Part shown: positions 63,601 to 64,000 of the stretch, in pieces
Position numbering within the stretch: position 1 is the first letter of the stretch
Layout of the letters: each line of letters starts with the position of its first letter
Source of the DNA: Himantopus leucocephalus
Lineage: Eukaryota > Chordata > Aves > Charadriiformes > Recurvirostridae
Direction of reading: 5' to 3'
Assembly: GCA_003993805.1 (NCBI GenBank)
Contig: RSEF01000031.1
Location: 24,540,288-24,604,287, forward strand
DNA: 64,000 bases
Made by a program: the position numbers and the translations under genes
Notes under the pieces: model-generated
Told to the model about the DNA's origin: nothing
The model's input: the letters and a program-made list of their open reading frames with translations, nothing else
Database searches by the model: none

Positions 63601-64000
63601 CTAAAAAGACCCAAATGCCACAGAACAAGACACATGCACAGTACATAAGAGCTATACAGGAAAAAATGCATCTAAAATAACATCTTATGATGAATTGAAT
63701 TGATTTTGTGACTTCTGATTTGGAATTAAGATAAAAATATCAAATATTCCCTCAAAGAGAAAGTGTTATGAGTTCCAGACTACTGACAAGAACTAATAAA
63801 ATGCCAGCGCAGCTCGCATAAAAGTTCTCCATTTCAATTCATTTTAGATGTTGCTACCCCATTAGCCAACAGTTTATACATACAAAATGTGTGCTAAGTC
63901 ACCATGTTCCCTCATAGAGATTCCTTCATGGAAAAACACTAAAGTAAGTGTGCAGGAAACACTGCATGGAACAGTGAGCAGCATTTAAGCTTAAATTGCC
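60693..64000. other. IQGAP2 upstream intron, unrecognised
   Basis: On the gene reading this is intron upstream of the exon. It is richer in GC than most of the window, especially 60900-62700, but has few CpGs, so it is not a CpG-island promoter. An A-rich tract is at 61501-61529. Open frames up to 135 codons (61368-61775 and 61973-62365, minus) have no known domain. No first exon was recognised. Confidence 0.5.

Noticed and set aside
1..64000. W-chromosome origin of the whole window
   Set aside because: The recognised repeats cover only roughly a tenth of the window, too little for a typical repeat-filled avian W. It stays only as one explanation for the exon changes.

Overview
This window is vertebrate nuclear DNA, almost certainly from a bird. 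It is AT-rich and CpG-poor. At least thirteen pieces of CR1 LINE retrotransposon and four solo LTRs of avian endogenous retroviruses can be recognised. No Alu-, L1- or tRNA-SINE-type sequence was seen. The species cannot be named from the sequence; the LTR types suit a neognath bird.

The only protein-coding sequence I can support is one 100-bp exon on the minus strand (59180-59279). It has a clean splice acceptor and donor and encodes the segment just before the calponin-homology domain of IQGAP2. On that reading, positions 1-59179 lie in the intron downstream of this exon, and 59280-64000 in the intron upstream of it. I found no further IQGAP2 exon, and no tRNA, rRNA, CRISPR or bacterial-type feature. 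Nearly all other open reading frames are short chance frames in AT-rich introns or lie inside transposon remnants.

Layout: an internally deleted CR1 (1-772); CR1 fragments at 4.9-5.6, 9.2, 11.3 and 14.9 kb; a 54-A run ending in an N at 14.2 kb; solo LTR A (19960-20489); a trinucleotide microsatellite at 22.3 kb; an antisense CR1 endonuclease region (30.8-31.6 kb); an old sense CR1, a 100-N gap and an antisense CR1 (34.0-34.8 kb); solo LTR B (38974-39740); a CR1 3' end (47.9 kb); solo LTR C (50160-50807); a CR1 tail-to-tail pair (51.4-52.3 kb); a second such pair around a 10-N gap (58.0-58.3 kb); the IQGAP2 exon (59.2 kb); solo LTR D (59629-60692); then 3.3 kb of unrecognised, somewhat more GC-rich intron.

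No new enzymatic or defence system is visible. The points most worth following up are these: LTR D points its promoter at the IQGAP2 exon from 350 bp upstream, with an in-frame open intron stretch next to the exon; the exon differs from the usual IQGAP sequence only by transition-type changes; all four LTRs lie in the sense direction of the host gene; and related LTRs carry different factor-binding sites at the same place beside the TATA box.
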